Source: Funneliformis mosseae | Lineage: Eukaryota; Glomeromycota; Glomeromycetes; Glomerales; Glomeraceae | Reading direction: 5' to 3' | Assembly (NCBI GenBank): GCA_910592005.1 | Contig: CAJVPP010002609.1 | Span: 1-14,150, forward strand | Length of the DNA: 14,150 bases | Part shown: piece after piece, positions 9,121-14,150 of the stretch | Layout of the letters: each line of letters opens with the position of its first letter | Numbering within the stretch: the first letter of the stretch is position 1 | Notes under the pieces: generated by a model | Databases searched by the model: none | What the model was told of the DNA's origin: nothing | What the model saw: the letters and a program-made list of their open reading frames with translations, nothing else | Made by a program: the position numbers and the translations under genes

Positions 9121-10917
9121 TTGTATAAGAATTTCACTCTTACTTTCAAGTAATTTGATTAATTCTTGATAAATACTTTCTGTCATAGTAGTTGAAAATA
9201 CAATCTTTAATACATTAGCTTCAATAGACTAAACTATACACAATTGAAATATAGATGTAGTTTATGTTATTCTATAGTCTGTATGTCATTTATTTAAAAC
9301 CTCTGCTTTTATGTGACAAGATTTTAAGAAATGTCTAATTGTAAATAGAATTAATATTACAAATCTTAATACATCAGAGAACATGAAACTTTTGTGATAT
9401 TACAATGGATTTGGCATTTAATTCCAATTAATCAGCTTTTTAATATTTTTCTAATATTCTATAAAGTCTTTTTTTCTATTTGTATTAAGTATATGAAATG
9501 TTGCTTTTAATAGAATATGTACTTTCTAGTCATAGAATGATATACATCTTGTAGTATTTGGATATATCAAATCCCATTAAGTACATTAAAAGGTCTTTAA
9601 GATATAACCAATCTATATTCAGTAGCTATTATTCTTTAGCAATTTTATGCATTGACTTTTAATCTCTAAAAATTGTTTTTCAGTATTTGATGAAAATGTG
9701 AATTTCTTATATAATCATAATATGGGTTATTAAGTTAGTTGCTTGCAACATTATATATTTGATAACTATGAGTTGCTTCATATTATTTTACACCTGCTAA
9801 GTCATCACTTTATAATAGATTAGCAGTTACATAACTAAGACTTCCAATAACCTAAGCATTTTCATATAGTGTTTTTATAATGAGACTATTTTCTATATAC
9901 CATATATTTTTGATTACTGGTTTAATAAAGTCATCAAAATTTACTCCAAATGGAACAAAGCCAATTAAAAACTATTCTTGAGTAATTTTTGAAAAGACAA
10001 TAGCATGTTTCCAAATTGCAAATACATACTCTCTAAAGAATGATACATATTTCTGTAAGTATCAAAATCATCAATATAAATATCAAGAAAAACTTTTATA
10101 ATAGGATATTTTGCAGTGATAGATTAGATATAATATATTTATAAGGTAATTAATATCTTTTTGATATATCACAATACTTATATCGATTATTAAAATTATA
10201 TAATATTTTCTAAATATAGAATTTATATTTTACAGGTTTTAGTAGGTCGTATAGTTATACAATAATATGACAGTCTATATATTTCAAGTTAATCAATTTC
10301 ATTTTTCTTTAACAAGCTATAATTCCTTATTATTTTTACAACTATGTTAACTATCACTAGAATGATAATTAGGAAGGTTCTGATAAGTTAAAATTATATT
10401 AACTTTTTTTTAATACGTCTCATCATTTTATCGATTACTATATTACATACTTGACAAATAAATATTAATGCTTGTTAATGATAAATTAGGAAATTACCAG
10501 TACTATAGATTATTAATAAAAGATAAGTTATTTCACTATAAAAATATTATTCACCTTTATTATTATACCTTATTTTATGTTTTCCAAATAATAGTGAATT
10601 TTACCATAAATCATCATGCTAAAACTTATGTTTCTCTTTTGCAATTATTCCTGGTCTGAAGTACATCTTTAGCATGAATGATGGATTATTTAGTACATGT
10701 TTCAAATGCATTAATGGAGAAATAGTAAATGCTTTCTTAATAGATTCTGATGTAGATAGAGTTTTTTATTTATAAATCAGTATATTATATTTATGTATTC
10801 TAACTAAAGGTAGCCTATTTCTTCATTTATGAATATGCTAAATATTCATAATAATATTATCTTTACAAAACTTAGAATATTTCAGAATTTTAGTAAGGTC
10901 TCTATATGCAGATGTTA

Positions 10918-10978
10918 TTATGTAAAAAAAAATATTATGTCAATATTGTATATAATGTAATAATATTAATACAAATAC
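10918..10978 (-). other. Probable intron 2 of the CACTA-like pseudogene
   Basis: Coding sense stops after ITKH and resumes at TSAYRDLTKIL. A GTATTTG donor starts at 10978. The acceptor should lie near 10918, where the sequence reads ...CATAAT and not ...AG, so the splice acceptor seems mutated. Confidence 0.4.
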
Positions 10979-11156
10979 TTATATATTATATGCTTGGTAA
11001 TCTAAAAAAACATTATGGCTGATGTAAAGTTTGAAAAATATGGACTATATTCATCATCAAACCCTTCAAAATCAGAAAATTTCTCTTTTAATATATCATC
11101 ACTTTGTATGTTTAATGGATCTACTGTAAAATCAAGTAATAGTTTATATAAAAAAT

Positions 11157-11218
11157 CTTAAAATAAAATTAATTAGAATGTTTAATTAAAAAATAATAAG
11201 CTATAATCATTAACTTAC
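11157..11218 (-). other. Intron 1 of the CACTA-like pseudogene (62 nt)
   Basis: The donor GTAAGT begins at 11218 right after the repeat exon (frame ...GAA AAT GCT A). The acceptor TTTTAAG ends at 11157. Joining restores one reading frame (A+AT, then TTT TTA TAT AAA CTA), leading into LLDFTVDPLNI. Length and borders are normal for a fungal intron. Confidence 0.65.
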
Positions 11219-11415
11219 TAGCATTTTCCTTGTCATATTTCTCATCATCCTCATTAATTAAGCCTTCATTTTTCTTATTATATTCCTTATTGATCAGACC
11301 TTCACTTTCCTTATCATATTCCTTATTGATTGAGCCTTTATTTTTCTCATCATATTCTTTATCAATTAAGATTTTGATATATTGATTAGCAAGTTTTCAT
11401 CTTTTTCATCAATTG
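11212..11415 (-). repeat. 36-bp tandem repeat encoding a 12-residue acidic repeat
   Basis: Three clear 36-bp units and two degenerate flanking ones read on the minus strand as LIDKEYDEKNKG, SINKEYDKESEG, LINKEYNKKNEG, LINEDDEKYDKE. An earlier unit IDEKDENLLINI lies one frame away, after an indel near 11375. Unit length is a multiple of three and the frame is kept through the array, so it arose as coding sequence in exon 1 of the CACTA-like transposase gene. A charged, probably disordered spacer is the simplest reading. Confidence 0.8.
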
Positions 11416-11723
11416 AAAATGTAAATCTTATTCATTAAAAATATATATATTGCCAATATTTTCATTTATAACTATATTTAATATTATGGGTAATCTGCTT
11501 CTATTATGCTATCCTTTAGTAGTGAAAATATTAATATGTAACTTTAGAGTATTTATATAAGTATGAGCTGTTCTTCTTAAATATTTTATAGTTGGATCAA
11601 ACTATTATTAAGTTAAAATTCATTGATTAATAGAATTTTATAACCTATATTTTAAATAAAAAGTTTTTTCTTTAAAAAATAAAAAAAATGTTGTTTCGAT
11701 TAAAAATAAAAAAAAAGTTTTAC

Positions 11724-12160
11724 AAAAAAAAACTATATATATATAAAGTATTTGTTAATATACAATATAAATATGTAGTGATACAAAGTTAATATTTATA
11801 AGTTTAAAGGAAAAATATATTAGTTTATATAAAAAAACTATATATATATATAAATATATATAAATAAATAAATTATACTATAGTATTTATTGATATATAA
11901 TATAATAAATAATGTGTGGTAATACAATATTGATTATACAAAAGTTAACATTTATAAGTTTAATGAAAAAATATGTTAATTTGCATGAGAAAATACTATG
12001 TATATATATATAAATAATAAACTATACTAAAGTATTCGTTAATATACAATATAATAAATAGACTAAAAAATGACGTTTTATAAGTTTAATGAAAAAATAA
12101 ATTGATTTTCATAAAAAAAAATATATATAAATTAAACATTGATATACAATATTACACTTG
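11724..12160 (+). repeat. Degenerate tandem repeat, about 3.5 units of 110-160 bp
   Basis: Each unit begins with aaaaaaactatatatata (11724, 11831, 11991, then a truncated one near 12112). It continues with gta-ttt-ttaatatacaatata and ends with tttataagtttaatgaaaaa. Units differ by indels in the (ta)n part. The array lies just upstream of the CACTA-like transposase gene and fits 5' subterminal repeats of that element, though a local AT-rich minisatellite is equally possible. Confidence 0.65.
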
Positions 12161-12262
12161 GTTTATTTGCTTGATTTAATTACTCATAAAACTTAATAAT
12201 CTCTAAAGATATCAAACAGTAAGATGCAAGTTAATAAGCTTATTTAGAATTAAAGTGAACTA

Positions 12263-12855
12263 TAGAGGGTGGATAAAAGTTTCTGAATACTTTTTCACCA
12301 AATATAAAACTTATAATTCTTTAGCATTAATAGTAAAGATCTAATATTATTTATTTAGAGCTAATTAAGGCATATATTTCATATTAAACTTTAGTTTTTG
12401 GTTGAATCTTCCTTTACTATAATCATAGTCTGAATTCGCTGTGATATGCTATTGACTAAATTTTTAATAATATGCATTAGAATTTCTCACTATATCTTTT
12501 TAACATATCAGTTGAGATTAGTAAGATTCAATGGTAATTTTTTATATGCACGAATATTTTTTTAATATCAACCCATAAATTTTCAATTGGGTTAAAATTA
12601 AGATATTAGGCTGTTCAAGTAAAATATGACTCTATATTGTTCTTTGGTTAATTTTTTATTTTGTCCCATTATTTTTTGATTTGGTAGAGATTAAATAAAT
12701 TAAGTCAAAATAACAAAAATAACATGATTTTTTATTTTGATTATATAAATAAATAATAAACATTCATATAACTGCAGTATAGTATCACAATTATATAATA
12801 AAAATTTGTTAAATTGTATTTATAAAGGTGTCTGGAAACCTTTGTCCACCCTTTG
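12263..12855 (-). mobile_element. Tc1/mariner-like element, internally deleted copy 2
   Basis: The inverted ends AGGGTGGATAAAAGTTTC (from 12266) and AGGGTGGACAAAGGTTTCC (read leftwards from 12852) match closely. TA lies at 12261-12262; the right-hand TA appears mutated. At about 590 bp it is roughly one third to one half of a full Tc1 element. The first 100 bp (TTTTTCACCAAATATAAAAC) align with copy 1 (TTTTTCACTCAATATAAAAC), showing common family. It lies about 0.6 kb upstream of the CACTA-like gene start, in the same orientation as copy 1. Confidence 0.85.
12391..12669 (-). pseudogene. Tc1-like transposase remnant, copy 2
   Basis: It starts with ATG at 12669: MGQNKKLTKEQYRVIFYLNS, about 20 residues typical of the start of the Tc1 N-terminal helix-turn-helix region. 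It then jumps out of frame to LNFNPIENLWVDIKK (NPIENLW at 12593-12573, Trp kept as TGG) and ends with NSISQRIQTMI and EDSTKN before TAA (12393-12391). The join lies near 12605 at a CCT/CTAAT stretch, so all DNA between the first helix and the last catalytic motif is gone. The catalytic Glu of NPIEN survives, but the first two Asp residues are deleted. Confidence 0.85.
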
Positions 12856-12856
12856 A

Positions 12857-13115
12857 ATATTATTCCTTTTAGTTTATTAAATTCATCCTCAACTGTTGAT
12901 TCATTAAAAAATATAAGTAAAAATAATTATAAATAAAGTTTGTTTTTATTAGAGAATAATTTTCTAATTCTCTTCAAATTTTCTAAAAGACTGTTGATTA
13001 AAACTAACTATCAATCTCCAAAACCTGGCTAAAAATAAGCCATTTTTATAAAGGTTGTTGTAGCTATAGCATAGCTGGCTAAATCCTGAACTATTTACCA
13101 TCTATAGTTGTCTAT
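12857..13115 (-). pseudogene. Unidentified coding-like stretch upstream of Tc1-like copy 2
   Basis: The minus strand gives QDLASYAIATTTFIKMAYF (from about 13096), a TAG, PGFGD, then LVLINSLLENLKRIRKLF and NESTVEDEFNKLKGIIF, ending exactly at the Tc1-like end at 12855. It has about 80 codons with four stops, again TAG, TGA and TAA. An alternative frame reads SGFSQLCYSYNNLYKNGLF. I do not recognise it. Because it stops at the insertion border, the rest may have been displaced; I saw no clear continuation below 12262. Confidence 0.3.
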
Positions 13116-13283
13116 ATGTATTCATTATCCATATTTCTGTTATTCTTACCAGCCCTATAAAAAATAAATATCCAGAAAATATTATCAAAAATATCCTGAA
13201 TTCATTCAGGTATATCAAAGAATGTCTAGAAAATAACTATTATTTGTCCTAAAAAATAATCAAGCTTGCTGTTTAGACTTATT

Positions 13284-13495
13284 CAAATATTTAAAAATAT
13301 TCAGAATATATACAGAAAGAAATTTAATCTTTTTTTCTAATATAGAATATATTCAGAGTTTGTATTAAAATTATTTGTCTATTTTTCTAATACAGAAAAT
13401 ATTTGGATTATGTATTAAAATTTATATCCAGAATATGTATATTTTTTTTAATATAAAAATATTCAGACTGATTTTAATCTAGTTTTTTCTAATTT
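13284..13495 (+). repeat. Tandem repeat of about 50-60 bp, four degenerate units
   Basis: Each unit has an agaatat-attcaga core, then tttgtattaaaat, a pyrimidine tract and ctaata: near 13294, 13345, 13394 and 13448. Units vary by small indels. Non-coding AT-rich minisatellite. Confidence 0.6.
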
Positions 13496-13738
13496 TAGTT
13501 AATATATATTTTTATTTTACATTATATAAATAAACGATCTATAATTGTATTATTATTCGTATATTTTTTTTTTTTTTTTTTTTTTTAATAAAAAAAAACT
13601 TTTATTTTTTTTAACATAATCTTTAAAAAAAATTATTTTTTTAAACTTAAATACTTGAACTTGTAAGAAATCTTATTAAATATACTTTTTTTAATAAATT
13701 TTAATTTTTATATATTTTTTTATAAATATTAATACAGT
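13496..13738 (+). repeat. AT-only low complexity with a long T tract
   Basis: Almost pure A/T, including an uninterrupted T run of about 24 (roughly 13563-13586) followed by short A and T runs. It might be the poly(A) tail of a minus-strand retroelement insertion, but no element body could be tied to it. No gene seen. Confidence 0.6.
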
Positions 13739-13826
13739 GATTTCATGATGAAATTTAAGCACTTTGATCAAAATCAATCACCTTTCATCTCTAAGTAAAA
13801 GTTGTTCAACAGATTCGATACTATTT
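13739..13826 (+). repeat. 88-bp direct repeat, copy 1 (possible tRNA-derived element)
   Basis: It aligns without gaps to 13911-13998 at an offset of 172 bp. By hand about 18 of 88 positions differ, about 15 of them transitions. It ends with AGATTCGATACTATTT, a decayed form of the B-box-like core preserved in the second copy. Confidence 0.75.
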
Positions 13827-13910
13827 ATATCTAATGTTTTATATTAACTGAATTAATATTCATATAGAAATAATTTTTTTTGTAACTTTATTAAATAAGT
13901 TACACTTTTT

Positions 13911-13998
13911 GATTTCACAAGGAAATTTGAGAACTTTGGTTAAAATTAATCGTCTTTTACTTCTAAGTGAAAATAGTTCAGCAGGTTCGATACTATTT
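13911..13998 (+). repeat. 88-bp direct repeat, copy 2, with B-box-like core
   Basis: Partner of 13739-13826. It contains GGTTCGATACT (13984-13994), close to the RNA polymerase III B box GGTTCGANTCC. About 50 bp upstream, TTGGTTAAAATTAATCG could be an A-box relic. Spacing suits a tRNA-derived SINE or decayed tRNA, but no cloverleaf stems pair well. A 7-bp stem (13882-13888 with 13897-13903) lies just before it. Confidence 0.55.
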
Positions 13999-14007
13999 GT
14001 AGAGTTT

Positions 14008-14150
14008 TGAATGAGTTGAGTTGAGTTAAGTTTAAAGATCAACTCGATTTAACTCTCTTTTTTTCAAGTTGTATCGAGTCAAATTTATTTTATAAAATCT
14101 TTCAATTTGATTTGATTCGAGTTATATAAATTTTAAACTCGACTCAATTT
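14008..14150. repeat. gagtt/ctcga palindromic simple repeat, runs off the window
   Basis: gagttgagttgagtta (from about 14014) is followed by inverted forms aactcgatttaactc (14040-14054), tcgagtcaaat (14075-14085), gattcgagtta and aactcgactcaa at the end. The 5-bp unit occurs in both orientations, so the tract can form hairpins. Similar ctcga-type repeats are, as I recall, common in arbuscular fungal genomes. Confidence 0.6.

Larger units (their letters stand above)
6991..11640 (-). pseudogene. Multi-exon Tnp2/Plavaka (CACTA)-like transposase pseudogene
   Basis: One protein can be followed through five exons. Exon 1 (about 11640-11219) has a possible zinc-finger relic (TLKLHINIF), HNRSRLP and an acidic 12-residue repeat. 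Exon 2 (11156 to about 10979) has DEYSPYFSNFTSAIMFF then TAG where Trp is expected. Exon 3 (about 10917-9121) carries RNRLPLVR, HLKHVLNNPSFMLKMYF, TGNFLIYH, FLDIYIDDF, FGVNFDDFIKPVI, VIGSLSYVTANL and DDLAGVK. Exon 4 (9052-8682) has FSENFNNLSNLHVNIYL and ILSGWYATENSFIFMDNQEI. Exon 5 (7578-6991) has FELKTALLNKKLDFYDSI and ends in YIFNKFYYNII. The order LD-x-DDF, then VPFG, then a FIKP block and GSL-CVTADLPQGNDLAG resembles the hypothetical transposases of arbuscular fungi I recall, and the Tnp2 catalytic region more loosely. A CRTC-type cysteine pair expected after DLAGVK appears as YQIY. More than a dozen stops and a few frameshifts make it non-functional. Homology is from memory. Confidence 0.65.

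Noticed and set aside
10468..10659. 63-codon plus-strand open frame
   Set aside because: It lies antisense to exon 3 of the CACTA-like pseudogene and its translation is AT-driven Tyr/Leu/Ile without a domain.
11212..11415. CRISPR-like array
   Set aside because: The 36-bp units are contiguous with no spacers, and they encode an in-frame peptide repeat in a eukaryotic setting.
1..11640. Alternative nuclear genetic code (TAA/TAG read as Gln)
   Set aside because: Many TAA stops do fit Gln, but TAG and TGA also sit at Trp positions, including the well-known NPIENLW motif, and frameshifts occur too. Directional mutation of dead copies explains all of these.
13563..13586. Transcription terminator or poly(A) tail of a defined retroelement
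   Set aside because: It is a long T tract in AT-only sequence, with no element body or target duplication that can be linked to it.
13911..13998. Intact tRNA gene
   Set aside because: Only a B-box-like core is present; the T stem, acceptor stem and anticodon arm do not pair convincingly.
13860..14042. 60-codon minus-strand open frame
   Set aside because: It runs across the 88-bp direct repeat and the gagtt repeat; it has no domain, and the sister repeat copy does not preserve it.

Overview
The window is very AT-rich eukaryotic DNA made almost entirely of decayed, nested transposable elements. I found no intact host gene, no rRNA or tRNA gene and nothing prokaryotic. Coding remnants show through when the minus strand is read across stops and small frameshifts. 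The style of the LINE and transposase proteins, the short GT-AG introns (62 to 68 nt), the AT content and the gagtt/ctcga simple repeats at the right end suggest an early-diverging fungus, most likely an arbuscular mycorrhizal (Glomeromycotina) genome. This assignment is inference from memory of such proteins, not a search result.

Layout. (1) 1 to about 4500, minus strand: a non-LTR retrotransposon (LINE) cut by the left window edge. Right to left it has a putative 5' UTR, an ORF1 with an RRM-like segment, an APE-type endonuclease (SYNIRS, LQETN, DFNA and SDH recognisable), a linker, and the first residues leading into reverse transcriptase. (2) About 4510-5010: purine-rich low complexity, a 9-bp degenerate tandem repeat and two hairpins. 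(3) 5016-5758: a 743-bp foldback element, two arms of about 364 bp around a 13-nt loop, flanked by TA. (4) 5760-6690: no certain gene, with one unidentified minus-strand coding-like stretch. (5) 6991 to about 11640, minus strand: a large multi-exon pseudogene that I read as a Tnp2/Plavaka/CACTA-like transposase, with four inferred introns and a 12-residue acidic repeat. A 1.02-kb Tc1/mariner derivative (7598-8618) sits in its fourth intron. (6) About 11720-12160: degenerate AT-rich tandem repeats. (7) 12263-12855: a second, smaller Tc1/mariner deletion derivative. (8) 12857-14150: an unidentified coding-like stretch, a 55-60 bp tandem repeat, a long T tract, an 88-bp direct repeat with a tRNA-B-box-like core, and a palindromic gagtt/ctcga simple repeat.

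How it fits together. The region is a stack of insertions: a CACTA-like element hit by a Tc1 relative, with a second Tc1 relative upstream, a LINE and a foldback element. The copies have decayed mostly by transitions. Stops in the coding remnants sit repeatedly where Gln or Trp is expected, and related copies inside the window differ mainly by C/T and G/A. This suggests cytosine deamination (methylation-linked or RIP-like) rather than a changed genetic code.
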